Source of the DNA: Saccharomonospora xinjiangensis XJ-54
GTDB lineage: Bacteria > Actinomycetota > Actinomycetes > Mycobacteriales > Pseudonocardiaceae
NCBI RefSeq assembly: GCF_000258175.1
Contig: NZ_JH636049.1
Location: 3,201,482-3,265,481 of the forward strand
Direction: 5' to 3'
DNA length: 64,000 nucleotides
Shown piece after piece: positions 18,126-27,269 of this stretch (the stretch's first letter is position 1; every line of letters begins with the position of its first letter). A model generated the notes under the pieces. The model did no database searches, was not told the DNA's origin, and saw only the letters and a list, made by a program, of their open reading frames with translations. Position numbers and translations under genes: made by a program.

Positions 18126-19787
18126 GTGGCAAGAAGGTACGACTACATCATCGTGGGTGGTGGGTCGGCCGGGTGCGTGCTGGCCAACCGGTTGAGCGCC
18201 GATCCGTCCACCAGCGTCCTGGTGCTGGAGGCCGGTCGCTCCGATTGGATCTGGGACATCCTCATCCACATGCCGGCCGCGCTGACCATGGTGATCGGCA
18301 ACCCGCTGTACGACTGGCGTTACGAGTCCGAGCCCGAGCCGTACATGAACGGGCGCCGCGTCTACCACGGCAGAGGCAAGGTACTCGGCGGGTCCAGTTC
18401 CATCAACGGCATGATCTTCCAGCGCGGCAACCCGATGGATCTCCAGCGCTGGGCCTCCGACCCCGGCATGGAGACCTGGGACTACGCCCACTGTCTGCCC
18501 TACTTCAAGCGCATGGAGAACTGCCGTGACGGCGGCGACGACTGGCGCGGCGACGACGGCCCGCTCTGGCTCGAACGCGGCCCGGTGAAGAACCCGCTGT
18601 TCGGCGCGTTCCTCGCGGCGGCGCAACAGGCTGGTTACCCGCTGACCGACGACGTCAACGGCTATCAGCAGGAGGGTTTCGCGGCGTTCGACCGGAACAT
18701 CCGCAACGGCCGCCGCTGGTCGGCCGCGCGGGCATACCTGCATCCGGTGAAGCATCGCCGCAACCTGACCGTGCAGACGTTGTCGCACGTCAACCGCGTG
18801 TTGTTCAATGGGAAGCGCGCGGTGGGCGTCTCGGTGAGCAGGCTGGGCCGCAGGCCCGAGAACGTCTACGGCGGGGAGGTCGTCCTCTGCGGAGGAGCGA
18901 TCAACACGCCGCAGCTGCTCCAGCTCTCCGGGGTCGGCGACCCAACGCACCTCGAATCCCTCGGCATCAGGACCGTCCACGAGCTGCGGGGTGTCGGCGA
19001 GAACCTTCAGGACCACCTCGAGGTCTACGTGCAGCACGCTTGCAGGCAGCCGGTGACGTTCAACCCCGCGCTGAAGCTGCGCAACCGGCCCAAGATCGGC
19101 CTGCAATGGTTGCTGGGCCGCACCGGCCCCGCGGCGACCAACCACTTCGAGGCAGGCGGGTTCGTCCGGGGCAACGACACGGTCGAGTACCCCAACCTCA
19201 TGTTCCACTTCCTGCCGATCGCGGTTCGCTACGACGGCACGCAGATCGACACGCCGCACGGCTACCAGGTCCACATCGGACCGATGTACTCCGACGCTCG
19301 CGGCAACGTCCGGATCAAGTCGGCCGATCCCAAGGCCAAACCCGCGCTGCGGTTCAACTACCTGTCCACCGAGAACGACCGTAAGGAGTGGGTCGAGGCG
19401 ATCGGCGTCGCCAGGGACATCCTCAGACAGCCCGCGCTGGACGAGTTCAACGGCGGTGAGATCTCCCCAGGTCCCCACGTGCGGTCGGACTCGGAGATCC
19501 TCGACTGGGTCGCACGGGACGCCGAAACCGCCTACCACCCCTCGTGCACGGCACGGATGGGCATCGACGAGATGTCGGTGGTCGATCCGACGAGCATGCG
19601 TGTGCACGGTGTGGAGAACCTCCGTGTCGTCGATGCCTCCGCCATGCCCTACCTCACCAACGGCAACATCTACGCGCCCGTGATGATGCTCGCCGAGAAG
19701 GCCGCCGACCTCATCAAGGGCGACACACCACTTCCGCCGTCGGACACGCCCTACTACCGCCACGATCGTCGCGACGGCGAAAGGTGA
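18126..19787 (+). CDS. betA: Choline dehydrogenase (GMC flavoprotein)
   Basis: This 553-residue FAD enzyme of the GMC family oxidises choline to betaine aldehyde. The FAD-binding GGGSAG is at residues 11-16, GGSSSINGM follows the second GMC signature, and the C-terminal HPSCTARMG holds the catalytic His. It starts at GTG 18126, where AAGGAGGG lies upstream; the gap to betB is only 4 bases, so the two are one transcript. The product feeds betB for osmoprotectant synthesis. Confidence 0.92.
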   Translation: MARRYDYIIVGGGSAGCVLANRLSADPSTSVLVLEAGRSDWIWDILIHMPAALTMVIGNPLYDWRYESEPEPYMNGRRVYHGRGKVLGGSSSINGMIFQRGNPMDLQRWASDPGMETWDYAHCLPYFKRMENCRDGGDDWRGDDGPLWLERGPVKNPLFGAFLAAAQQAGYPLTDDVNGYQQEGFAAFDRNIRNGRRWSAARAYLHPVKHRRNLTVQTLSHVNRVLFNGKRAVGVSVSRLGRRPENVYGGEVVLCGGAINTPQLLQLSGVGDPTHLESLGIRTVHELRGVGENLQDHLEVYVQHACRQPVTFNPALKLRNRPKIGLQWLLGRTGPAATNHFEAGGFVRGNDTVEYPNLMFHFLPIAVRYDGTQIDTPHGYQVHIGPMYSDARGNVRIKSADPKAKPALRFNYLSTENDRKEWVEAIGVARDILRQPALDEFNGGEISPGPHVRSDSEILDWVARDAETAYHPSCTARMGIDEMSVVDPTSMRVHGVENLRVVDASAMPYLTNGNIYAPVMMLAEKAADLIKGDTPLPPSDTPYYRHDRRDGER

Positions 19788-21361
19788 GTTCCTTGTCGGA
19801 GAACAAGCTTGTGAGGGCCAACAGCTCCGTCAACCGCGTGGTGTTCACCGGGTCGGCGGCGATCATCCTCCTGATCGCGCTGTGGGGCATCATCGCTCCT
19901 GACAACGCGGCGGACACCATCGGCGTCGTCGTGGGCTGGGTCTCGGAGGGACTCGGCTGGTACTACATCCTGATCGCCACCGCGTTTCTCGTCTTCGTGG
20001 TTTTTCTTGCCGTGTCCAAGTACGGCCGGATCACACTCGGCCCCGCGAAGTCCACACCGGACTACGGCGTCTTCGCGTGGGGTTCGATGCTCTTCGCCGC
20101 GGGCATCGGCATTGACCTCATGTTCTTCTCGGTGGCCGAGCCGGTGACCCAGTACCTCGACCCGCCGCAGGGCGACCCGGAGACGTTGCGGGCGGCGAAG
20201 GACGCCGTGGTGTGGACGCTGTTCCACTACGGCATCACAGGCTGGGCGATGTACGCGCTGATGGGCATGGCGCTCGGATACTTCGCGTTCCGCAGGGGAC
20301 TGCCACTGGCGATTCGCTCCGCGCTGTACCCGTTGATCGGCAAGCGCGTCCACGGCCGCGCGGGCCATGCCGTGGACATCGCCGCCGCGCTCGGCACGGT
20401 GTTCGGCATCGCCACGTCGCTGGGCATCGGTGTCGTGCAGCTCAATTTCGGGCTGAACTTCCTGTTCGGCATCCCACAGGGGACGGCAGCGCAGGTCGGG
20501 CTCATCGCGCTGGCCGTGCTGATGGCCACGGTGTCCGCCGTCGCGGGTGTTGACAGGGGAATCAAGCGGCTCTCGCAGATCAACGTCGTGCTCGCTCTGC
20601 TTTTGATGGTGTTCATCCTGTTCGCCGGTGATCCCGTCTACCTGCTCAACGGTCTTGTGCTCAACATCGGCGACTACGTCAGCGGCTTCTCCGACCTGAC
20701 GCTGAACACCTTCGCCTACGACCGGCCCACCGAGTGGCTCAACGCGTGGACGCTGTTCTTCTGGGCGTGGTGGATCGCGTGGGCACCGTTCGTCGGTCTG
20801 TTCCTCGCGCGGATCTCGCGGGGCCGCACCATCAGGCAGTTCGTCGCGGCCACACTGATCATCCCGTTCCTGTTCACCGCGGCGTTTCTGTCGGTGTTCG
20901 GCAACAGTGCGCTGCGGCTCGTGCGGGAAGGCAACACCGAGTTCGGTGAGACCGCAGTCGCTGCGCCGGAGCAGGGCTTCTACACGCTCCTGACGCAATA
21001 TCCCGGCGTCACGTTCACCGCAGGGCTGGCGACCGTGGTCGGCCTGCTGTTCTACGTCACCTCGGCCGACTCGGGCGCGCTCGTGCTGGGCAACCTGACG
21101 TCGAACCTGCCCACTCCCACCACGGACGCGGTGCCCTGGCTGCGGGTGTTCTGGTCGGCCGTCATCGGTGTGCTGACGCTGGCGATGCTCATCGTCGGCG
21201 GGGTCGCGACCCTGCAGAACGCCACGATCGTGATGGGACTGCCGTTCTCGGTGGTGATGGTTCTCGTCATGTGGGGCCTGTACAGAGCCCTGCGCGCGGA
21301 GCAGCCGGGCGACCGGTTCCTGGCGGCCCCCAAGAATGAGCAGACCACGGTGAACAACTGA
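19784..21361 (+). CDS. BCCT-family betaine/choline transporter
   Basis: The 525-residue integral membrane protein has about 12 membrane segments and the BCCT signature [42 protein letters not shown] and the glycine-rich unwound segment [17 protein letters not shown] are also typical. Such carriers import choline or glycine betaine with Na+ or H+. The start is uncertain: GTG 19784 overlaps the betA stop (GTGA), and TTG 19793 has a better ribosome binding site (GGTGAG). Without a long C-terminal extension it may lack osmosensing of the BetP kind. It closes the choline uptake and oxidation operon. Confidence 0.92.
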   Translation: MSSLSENKLVRANSSVNRVVFTGSAAIILLIALWGIIAPDNAADTIGVVVGWVSEGLGWYYILIATAFLVFVVFLAVSKYGRITLGPAKSTPDYGVFAWGSMLFAAGIGIDLMFFSVAEPVTQYLDPPQGDPETLRAAKDAVVWTLFHYGITGWAMYALMGMALGYFAFRRGLPLAIRSALYPLIGKRVHGRAGHAVDIAAALGTVFGIATSLGIGVVQLNFGLNFLFGIPQGTAAQVGLIALAVLMATVSAVAGVDRGIKRLSQINVVLALLLMVFILFAGDPVYLLNGLVLNIGDYVSGFSDLTLNTFAYDRPTEWLNAWTLFFWAWWIAWAPFVGLFLARISRGRTIRQFVAATLIIPFLFTAAFLSVFGNSALRLVREGNTEFGETAVAAPEQGFYTLLTQYPGVTFTAGLATVVGLLFYVTSADSGALVLGNLTSNLPTPTTDAVPWLRVFWSAVIGVLTLAMLIVGGVATLQNATIVMGLPFSVVMVLVMWGLYRALRAEQPGDRFLAAPKNEQTTVNN

Positions 21362-21379
21362 TTTCGTGGGCGAACCCAG

Positions 21380-21412
21380 GCGGCCGGCCTTCCGAAAAGG
21401 GAGGCCGGCCGC
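21380..21412 (+). terminator. Hairpin after the choline-betaine operon
   Basis: GCGGCCGGCCT (21380-21390) pairs perfectly with AGGCCGGCCGC (21402-21412). Three further pairs, including a G-T wobble, close the stem to a GAAAA loop. It starts 19 bases after the transporter stop codon. No long T-run follows, as is usual for GC-rich actinobacterial terminators. Confidence 0.8.
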
Positions 21413-21493
21413 TTCTGTCCGTTTTCCGCACGGTAAGGGGCTGGCTACGCTACGATGCCGTTCGTTCGTGCGTCGAGGGAGGGGCGAGCGGGA

Positions 21494-21985
21494 GTGGAAG
21501 TCGGCAAGGGAACTGGTGATCTTTCCGCAGGTGGTGCCGACCAGGGGGCGCTGATGGCGCCGGGGGACGGCGGCGGGGCCGGTGTTATGGCGAATCTGTG
21601 GAACGGTGTGAACTTCATCGTGGACGGCAAGCCGTCGGTGCCGGGCGCGGAGGGTGGCTTCGACCTCGATCTCGCCACCGCCGAAGGCCTCTACCGGGAG
21701 GCCGTTTCTCTGGCGCATGACCTGCAGAAGATATGGCGTGATGCGGAGCAGCTTTGTGAGACTCAGCCGGTGGCTGATGACCCGGCCAGTGTGAGTTTCA
21801 ACAATGCCGGTGTCGAAGCCTTCAAAGCGGGGGCTGCGCATGTCAAGGCAGAGATCGAGTACTACCGCGGTCTCGCGAGGGCCTTGGGCAAGGCGCTGGG
21901 CATGTATCAAGAGGCCGACGAGCAGGCAGGGAAAGACATCGCCGCCTCCGGCGGCGAGTCCGGCTCTGACAGGCCGGTGATCTGA
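21494..21985 (+). CDS. PE-like helical protein with ESX-type YxxxD motif
   Basis: I do not recognise a named family for this 163-residue protein. A Gly-rich N-terminus is followed by about 100 residues that look like two long amphipathic helices (LATAEGLYREAVSLAHDLQ and AGAAHVKAEIEYYRGLARAL). At the end of the second helix is YQEAD, which fits the YxxxD/E type VII secretion signal of PE, EspB and related substrates. The downstream genes encode a PPE-like protein and an EspG-like chaperone, so it is probably the PE-like partner. GTG 21494 has GAGGGAGGGG 9 bases upstream; ATG 21455 and ATG 21587 are alternatives. Confidence 0.7.
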   Translation: MEVGKGTGDLSAGGADQGALMAPGDGGGAGVMANLWNGVNFIVDGKPSVPGAEGGFDLDLATAEGLYREAVSLAHDLQKIWRDAEQLCETQPVADDPASVSFNNAGVEAFKAGAAHVKAEIEYYRGLARALGKALGMYQEADEQAGKDIAASGGESGSDRPVI

Positions 21986-22623
21986 TGAAGCGTGTGGTCG
22001 CGATGGCGGGCGCCTGCGTTGCCGTGTTGGTGGTCGTCGGGTGTTCGAATGTGTCAGGCGGCGAGGCGGCACCGAACCCTGGGTCGTCGGCGGTTCGACC
22101 GTCCAGTTCGGCTGCGGGAGTTTCGGGGTTGCCGCATAGTGGTGCTCCGGTGGTGGTGGATCCGTTGCCGGAGTCGGTGTTGGCTGATCATCCGTGTGAG
22201 GTGCTGACGCCGGAGCAGGTGCGGAAGGTACTGGGTGCGGGGGCGTCGGAGGGGGAGCGTAGGGATCTGGGGTCGGTCGGGCCGGGCTGCGACTGGGGGA
22301 ACAAAGAAAGCCTCGGCGGGTTTCGGGTTGGTTTCAGTGTTGTGTCGCGGCAGGGGTTGAGTGCGCAGTATGCGAATACGAAGCCCCAGAAGGCGGTTTT
22401 CCGGGAGTTGGATTCGGTCGTCGGGTTTCCCGCGGTGGCATACAAGGACAGTGAAGACGAGATCGTTTGTACTGTGGCCGTCGGGATTGCCAACGAGTAT
22501 TCGGTAGTGACGACTGTGACTTTGGGTTTCGAGAGGGAGTCGGACGGGACTGATTCCTGTGTTGCGGCGGAGACTGTCTCCGAGCTAGTCGTGAACAGTT
22601 TGAAGGCCAAGGCGGGTAGGTAG
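21985..22623 (+). CDS. DUF3558 lipoprotein, copy 1
   Basis: This 212-residue secreted lipoprotein has a lipobox VVVGC near residue 20, a Ser/Gly/Pro linker, and the DUF3558 domain with conserved Cys in HPCEVLTPEQV, GCDWGN, IVCTVAVG and DSCVAAE, probably disulphide-bonded. The start overlaps the preceding stop by one base (TGATG). DUF3558 lipoproteins are common beside ESX-related genes in Pseudonocardiaceae; their role is unknown. Codon use is richer in TTG, GTT and GGG than in neighbouring genes. Its C-terminal 165 residues are nearly identical to the next gene. Confidence 0.87.
   Translation: MKRVVAMAGACVAVLVVVGCSNVSGGEAAPNPGSSAVRPSSSAAGVSGLPHSGAPVVVDPLPESVLADHPCEVLTPEQVRKVLGAGASEGERRDLGSVGPGCDWGNKESLGGFRVGFSVVSRQGLSAQYANTKPQKAVFRELDSVVGFPAVAYKDSEDEIVCTVAVGIANEYSVVTTVTLGFERESDGTDSCVAAETVSELVVNSLKAKAGR
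22122..22616 (+). repeat. Direct repeat, copy 1 (DUF3558 domain)
   Basis: This 495-bp segment recurs at 22835-23329 with a constant offset of 713 bp and no indels that I can see. It covers the DUF3558 domain but not the signal peptide or the linker. The copies differ by scattered single bases. Confidence 0.9.
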
Positions 22624-22697
22624 CCGGCCGTCTTACCGTCGGCTTGGGGGAGTTGTTCTTGGTGGGGGTTGAGGGCCGTGTTGTTCGGTGGTTCGGC

Positions 22698-23363
22698 GTG
22701 AAGCGCGTTGTTACGGCGCTGAGTGTCGGCTTGGTTGTGTTGGTGGTTGCCGGGTGTTCGGGAGATTCGGGCGGAACGGCTGGACCTTCGGGGTCTGGGA
22801 CGGCTGAGCCGGCATCGATGGGTTCTCCACATGGTTCGGGGTTGCCGCATAGTGGTGCTCCGGTGGTGGTGGATCCGTTGCCGGAGTCGGTTTTGTCTGA
22901 TCATCCGTGTGAGGTGCTGACGCCGGAGCAGGTGCGGGCGGTGCTGGGTACGGGGGCGTCGGAGGGGAGGCGTAGGGATCTGGGGTCGGTCGGGCCGGTT
23001 TGCGACTGGGGGAACAAGGAGAGGTTCTCCGGGTTCGCGGTTGGTTTCAGTGTTGTGTCGCGGCAGGGGTTGAGTGCGCAGTATGCGAATACGAAGCCTC
23101 AGAAGGCGGTTTTCCGGGAGTTGGATTCGGTCGCGGGGTTTCCCGCGGTGGCGTTCAAGGACAGTGAAGACGAGATCGTTTGTACTGTGGCCGTGGGTAT
23201 TGCCAACGAGTATTCGGTAGTGACCGTTGTGACTTTGGGTTTAGAGGGGGAGTCGGACGGGACTGATTCCTGTGTTGCGGCGGAGACTGTCTCCGAGATA
23301 GTCGTGGAGAATTTGAAGGCCAAGGCGGGGGATGACGGTGGGGTTGTTCGACGGGATCGGTGA
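22698..23363 (+). CDS. DUF3558 lipoprotein, copy 2
   Basis: This is a 221-residue paralogue of the upstream lipoprotein with the same pattern: lipobox VVAGC, low-complexity linker, DUF3558 domain with the same conserved Cys. GTG 22698 is chosen because it lines up with the start of copy 1 (KRVV...). Where copy 1 stops after KAKAGR, this copy reads on through GDDGGVVRRDR and overlaps the start of the PPE-like gene by 32 bases, as if its original stop was lost when the duplication joined the next gene. Confidence 0.85.
   Translation: MKRVVTALSVGLVVLVVAGCSGDSGGTAGPSGSGTAEPASMGSPHGSGLPHSGAPVVVDPLPESVLSDHPCEVLTPEQVRAVLGTGASEGRRRDLGSVGPVCDWGNKERFSGFAVGFSVVSRQGLSAQYANTKPQKAVFRELDSVAGFPAVAFKDSEDEIVCTVAVGIANEYSVVTVVTLGLEGESDGTDSCVAAETVSEIVVENLKAKAGDDGGVVRRDR
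22835..23329 (+). repeat. Direct repeat, copy 2 (DUF3558 domain)
   Basis: This is the second copy of the 495-bp segment at 22122-22616. Similarity starts abruptly at TTCGGGGTTGCCGCATAG and ends after CCAAGGCGGG. Confidence 0.9.
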
Positions 23364-24753
23364 TCATTTCGACGAGGAGTTCATGCGGAAGATCCTCGCC
23401 GACGTAGGAGTCGTTCCGGTGCACGAGTTGGTGCGGCGGTTGCGCGAGGGGGACGCGGCGAGATGGCACGGGTCCATGACCATGGCCGACACCGTCGTCG
23501 GTGCTCACCGTGACGCGAGCGAGCGCAGCGGGAAGATGTTGCAGGCGCTGGAAAGTTCCTGGTCGGGGGCCGCCGCCGACGCCGCGGCGGAGAAGATCCG
23601 CACAGGGGCCAGAGCGACCCAGCTGTCCGCCGAGGTGTACGCGCACAACGCCCGGCAGTACACCGACGGCGCGTACACGTTCGACACCATCAAACAGCAG
23701 TTGCCGACGATCGCCGAGAAACCGCCGGAACGGGATGTCGTGGACGTTCTAACCCCGTGGGACACCGACACCGAGGACCGCATCAACCAGCACAAGGCCG
23801 ACGTGGAGCGGGCCCGCCAGATCTACCAGGGCTACGAACAGGCCATGCAGTCGGCGCAGCAGAGCGTCATGCGGGACTTCGGTTCGCTCGACGCATTCGA
23901 CGGCGAACTCGGCACCCTCGACCATGACAAGTCCAGCACGGTGAAGGACGCCGGAACGGGCATCAAGACGTTCAACGAGCCCACGGGACACGGCGAACCC
24001 GCCGGTCGAACGGAAGCCACAGGACCGACCTCGTCGCCGCGCACGGGCAGCCCATCGTTGGGCCAGCAAGCGACGGTCGGAGGTTCGGCGGCGACGCCGG
24101 ACTTCGGGACACCACAGATGCCGGGTTCGTCGCGGCCCGATTCCGGTACGTCGGCGTCGGGATATGTGCCTCCTGAGGTGACTCGCCCCGCGGCCACGGC
24201 GCCGAACTTCTCCACGCCCGGCTACAACCCGGGCCCCGGCTTCGGCCCTGGCGGAAGCAACCCACCCGGCCCACACCAACCGCCGGGTTTCGGCCCGGCC
24301 GGTCCCCACGCTTTCGGGCCGAGCGGCGGTGGCCCCCCGGCAGGAGGAGGCGGGCGTTTCTCCATGCCAGGCCGAGGAGGGGTTCCCGGCGGCTTGCCCG
24401 GTGGAGGTGCGGCCGGTGCAGGCACGGCCGGTGGCCCCGGAGGGACAGGCGCGCCAGGCTCCGGTAAAGCCACGGGAAGTGCCCCGTTCGGTCCTGCCGG
24501 CGGTGGCAGGACCGCAGCCGCCGGTGGATTCCCTGTCGGCGGCCCCGCAGGCGCGGCCGGTGGCCGGGGCGCGATGCCCATGGGCGCCATGGGCGGTGGT
24601 GCGGGACGGGGCGGCCAGGGCGGCGGCGACGAGGAACACCAGCGCCAGTACGTCCAGGCCAGTGACGAGGCGTTCGCGCTCACCGAAGACGGAGAGGTAC
24701 TCCGTGATCCCGTCACGGGCAACGCCGTCGCGCCCCCGACCATCGGCGGGTAG
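23332..24753 (+). CDS. PPE/WXG-like ESX substrate with Gly-Pro-rich tail
   Basis: This 473-residue protein has a helical N-terminal part of about 190 residues with a WxG turn at Trp77-Gly79 (ESSWSGAAADAAAEKI), as in WXG100 and PPE domains. A long tail of Gly, Pro and Ala repeats (residues 200-430) and a short folded-looking C-terminus (DEAFALTEDGEVLRDPVTG) follow. It is likely exported by an ESX (type VII) system encoded elsewhere, with the EspG-like product of the next gene as chaperone and the PE-like protein as partner. ATG 23332 overlaps the DUF3558 gene; GTG 23338 is an alternative. Confidence 0.8.
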   Translation: MTVGLFDGIGDHFDEEFMRKILADVGVVPVHELVRRLREGDAARWHGSMTMADTVVGAHRDASERSGKMLQALESSWSGAAADAAAEKIRTGARATQLSAEVYAHNARQYTDGAYTFDTIKQQLPTIAEKPPERDVVDVLTPWDTDTEDRINQHKADVERARQIYQGYEQAMQSAQQSVMRDFGSLDAFDGELGTLDHDKSSTVKDAGTGIKTFNEPTGHGEPAGRTEATGPTSSPRTGSPSLGQQATVGGSAATPDFGTPQMPGSSRPDSGTSASGYVPPEVTRPAATAPNFSTPGYNPGPGFGPGGSNPPGPHQPPGFGPAGPHAFGPSGGGPPAGGGGRFSMPGRGGVPGGLPGGGAAGAGTAGGPGGTGAPGSGKATGSAPFGPAGGGRTAAAGGFPVGGPAGAAGGRGAMPMGAMGGGAGRGGQGGGDEEHQRQYVQASDEAFALTEDGEVLRDPVTGNAVAPPTIGG

Positions 24754-24755
24754 AC

Positions 24756-25499
24756 GTGATGGCCGTACTGACCCGTCCCGTCGCGCTCCCTCGGGCTCTG
24801 CTGCTGCACCTGTGGGAGCTGGAAGGACTCGGTGATCCGCACCCGCTGCTGGGGGCGTCCGACCTCTACCTTCCTCAGGATCAGCGGGGTGAGTTCACGC
24901 GCCGCTGCTTCCGCGAGCTGGGCCGTCTCGGCCTTGCTCGGGAGGACATGCTCACCCGGGAGTTCCGCGTCGCACTGCGGATCGTGGCGTCTCCTGGCCG
25001 TGAGCTGTACTGCTGGAGCACGTATTCCGACGCTGAAGAGAGGGACCGCAAGTTCCTCGTGGCCTCTGCGGGAGGTGACGCGGTGGCGATGCAGGTCAAA
25101 GATGAGTCGGTGACGATCGTGCCGATCGCCGAACGCCACCTCGTCGAGGCGTTCCTCGGTGAGCTGCCCGAGTTCCCGCCCGCGCCGGTGCCGGAGCTGC
25201 ACACGACCCGCCAGGCCTTCGACGTGCGGGCCGAGAATCACGACATGTTCGCCGCGGAGCTGACCCCGGAAATGGAATTCGAGAGACGGCTGAAGGCTCC
25301 GCGTGAAGCGGTGCACCAGGTCTACGCCGGTGGCACGCCGGATGGCAGGTATCGGCGCAGCGAACCGCTCTCCGTGATCGACCTCCGCGAGGAGGGCAGG
25401 ATCCTGGTGTTCGCCGACGGACAACAGAATCTGCACAGTCTCCCCGGAACTCCGGCCAACCTGGCGAAGACCTTCGCGGCGACCTGGCAGAACCTGTAG
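24756..25499 (+). CDS. EspG-family ESX secretion chaperone
   Basis: The 247-residue cytosolic protein matches the EspG family (PF14011), which in mycobacteria binds the tip of PE-PPE pairs and keeps them soluble for secretion. Visible features are the LLHLWELEGLGDPHPLL opening, FRELGRLGLAR, the YCWSTYSD strand and SVIDLREEGRILVFADG near the C-terminus. It begins 3 bases after the PPE-like stop at GTG 24756 (or ATG 24759), so the two are co-translated. No ESX core genes (EccC, EccB, MycP) are in the window. Confidence 0.83.
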   Translation: MMAVLTRPVALPRALLLHLWELEGLGDPHPLLGASDLYLPQDQRGEFTRRCFRELGRLGLAREDMLTREFRVALRIVASPGRELYCWSTYSDAEERDRKFLVASAGGDAVAMQVKDESVTIVPIAERHLVEAFLGELPEFPPAPVPELHTTRQAFDVRAENHDMFAAELTPEMEFERRLKAPREAVHQVYAGGTPDGRYRRSEPLSVIDLREEGRILVFADGQQNLHSLPGTPANLAKTFAATWQNL

Positions 25500-25504
25500 C
25501 CGGC

Positions 25505-25530
25505 AGGGAAACCGGCACGCGCCGGTCCCT
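25505..25530 (+). terminator. Hairpin after the espG-like gene
   Basis: ACCGGC (25511-25516) pairs with GCCGGT (25521-25526) around ACGC. Outside it AGGG (25505-25508) pairs with CCCT (25527-25530), with a two-base AA bulge. It starts 6 bases after the stop codon. Confidence 0.6.
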
Positions 25531-25590
25531 GATCACGGGAGAGGAGACGCGCATCAGGCGCCGATGACTCCCGTGCTGCTGTCGAGATGA

Positions 25591-25635
25591 GCGGACACGG
25601 GTGGCTCCGCGTAGAGGTGAGCCACCCGTGTCCGC
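25591..25635. terminator. Perfect 17-bp hairpin between convergent genes (locus C of the 21-bp repeat)
   Basis: Positions 25591-25607 and 25619-25635 are perfectly complementary around an 11-base loop. The arms contain the repeat anchors GGACAC and GTGTCC, so this looks like two repeat units that face each other. It lies between the plus-strand espG-like gene and the minus-strand hemolysin III gene, where a bidirectional terminator would be expected. Confidence 0.75.
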
Positions 25636-25703
25636 CGAACTCTTGGGCTGGGACCACGGCCTGGTCTCGGCCTGAGCTTGGTCCGGACCCCGGAAACCCC
25701 CTG

Positions 25704-26357
25704 CTAGGCGTACATGGCCAGCCAGATCGCGATGTAGTGCGCGATCGCCGCGGCCACGGTGCAGGCGTGGAAGAACTCGTGGTAGCCGAAGGTCTCGGGC
25801 CAGTAGTTCGGCCAGCGCGTCGCGTAGAAAACCGACCCCAGCGTGTACAGCACGCCGCCGACCAGCAGCAGTACCAGCGCCGCGATGCCGGCGTTGGCCG
25901 CCAGCTCGGGCAGCACGAAGACCGCCACCCAGCCGAGCGCGATGTAGATGGGCACACCGAGCCAGCGCGGCGCCGTCGGCCACAGCATCTTCAGCGCCAC
26001 GCCCGCGATCGCACCTCCCCACACCACGCCGAGCACGATGTAGCCCGTCGGCTGCGACATCGCCAGCAGCGTGAACGGTGTGTACGTGCCCGCGATGAAC
26101 AAGAAGATCATCGAGTGGTCGGCGCGTTTCATCCAGGCGTACGCGCGAGGGCTCCACAGCCTCCGGTGGTACAGCGCGCTCACCCCGAACACGCCGAGCA
26201 CGGTCGCCCCGTAGACGGACGTGGCGAGGGCGGCGAGCCCCGACACCGTGGACGCGGCGAGCGCGATCAGTGTCGCTCCTGCCGCGACGGCTCCGAAGAA
26301 ACTCCAGAAATGGATATGTCCCCGCAGGCGGGGCCTGGTGTCCACGACGTCGGACAT
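25704..26357 (-). CDS. Hemolysin III / PAQR-family membrane protein
   Basis: This 217-residue protein has seven hydrophobic segments and the family motifs SALYHRRLW, RADHSMIFLFIAGTYTPF and a C-terminal GYHEFFHACTVAAAIAHY. The His and Asp there form the conserved metal site of the PAQR/HlyIII group. ATG 26357 follows GAGGCCCGCA; an in-frame start at 26429 would add 24 residues without an obvious signal. It corresponds to Rv1085c, and as in mycobacteria it is divergent from the cis-prenyltransferase gene. The bacterial function is not well defined. Confidence 0.9.
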   Translation of the reverse strand: MSDVVDTRPRLRGHIHFWSFFGAVAAGATLIALAASTVSGLAALATSVYGATVLGVFGVSALYHRRLWSPRAYAWMKRADHSMIFLFIAGTYTPFTLLAMSQPTGYIVLGVVWGGAIAGVALKMLWPTAPRWLGVPIYIALGWVAVFVLPELAANAGIAALVLLLVGGVLYTLGSVFYATRWPNYWPETFGYHEFFHACTVAAAIAHYIAIWLAMYA

Positions 26358-26489
26358 TGCGGGCCTCGGCTGATCGTGTGTCGCTACGCTCACCGGCCCC
26401 AGGCTACGGAACCGTAAGTTTTCTCGCACCCCTCAAGGTGCGGGAGTACGGCGAAGGTCACTTCGTCGCCAGGCGTAGTCTCCCCTGCT

Positions 26490-27269
26490 GTGAGTCTTCG
26501 CTCGTTCCTCTCCCGCGTGGTCTACACGGTGTACTCGTGGCGGCTCAAGCAGCAGGCCGCGGGAAGGCACCCGCGTCACATCGGCATCATCCTCGACGGC
26601 AATCGCCGTTGGGCCCGTGAGGCTGGATTCACCGACGTCAACGGCGGTCACAGAGTGGGCGCGCGCAAGATCGCCGACTTCCTGAGCTGGTGCAGGGAGG
26701 CGAACGTCCAGGTCGTCACGCTGTGGTTGCTGTCAACGGAGAACGTGCGTAACCGCTCCAACGAAGAGGTCGCCGCGCTCCTGGAGATCATCCCGGACGT
26801 GGTTGACGAGCTGGCCAGGCCCGGCAACCCGTGGCGGCTCTCGATCGTGGGCGCCCTCGACATGCTGCCCACCGACGTCGCGGCCCGGCTCACGGCCGCG
26901 GCGCAGCGCACGGACGGCCGCACCGGAATGATCGTTAACGTCGCCGTCGGTTACGGGGGACGACAGGAAATCGCCGACGCCGTGCGCAAGTTGTTGCGCC
27001 AGCATGCCGACGAGGGCACGACCATTCACGAACTCGCGAAGATCCTCGACGTCGATCACATTTCCGAGCACCTGTACACGTCGGGACAACCCGACCCGGA
27101 CTTGATCATCCGCACGTCCGGCGAGCAGCGCTTGTCCGGCTTCCTGCTGTGGCAGTCGGCGCACTCCGAGTTCTGGTTCACGGAGGCGTACTGGCCCGCG
27201 TTCCGGCGCGTTGACTTCCTGCGCGCGTTGCGGGACTTCGCGGTGCGACACCGTCGGTACGGCGGATGA
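26490..27269 (+). CDS. Short-chain cis-prenyltransferase (isoprenyl diphosphate synthase)
   Basis: The 259-residue enzyme condenses isopentenyl diphosphate with an allylic diphosphate in cis geometry. IGIILDGNRRWAR holds the catalytic Asp of the UppS family, and RTSGEQRLSGFLLWQ plus WPAFRRVDF are conserved. It is orthologous by context to Rv1086, which makes omega,E,Z-farnesyl diphosphate as precursor of decaprenyl phosphate; a short product is therefore likely here. It starts at GTG 26490 without a ribosome binding site. TAGTCT (26476-26481) sits 8 bases upstream, so the mRNA is probably leaderless. Confidence 0.9.
   Translation: MSLRSFLSRVVYTVYSWRLKQQAAGRHPRHIGIILDGNRRWAREAGFTDVNGGHRVGARKIADFLSWCREANVQVVTLWLLSTENVRNRSNEEVAALLEIIPDVVDELARPGNPWRLSIVGALDMLPTDVAARLTAAAQRTDGRTGMIVNVAVGYGGRQEIADAVRKLLRQHADEGTTIHELAKILDVDHISEHLYTSGQPDPDLIIRTSGEQRLSGFLLWQSAHSEFWFTEAYWPAFRRVDFLRALRDFAVRHRRYGG

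Noticed and set aside
19754..22072. 772-codon open frame on the minus strand
   Set aside because: Antisense to the BCCT transporter and PE-like gene, with typical high-GC shadow composition.
23749..24639. Minus-strand Pro/Arg-rich frames opposite the PPE-like gene
   Set aside because: They mirror the Gly-Pro-rich tail of the plus-strand gene and lack a start signal.
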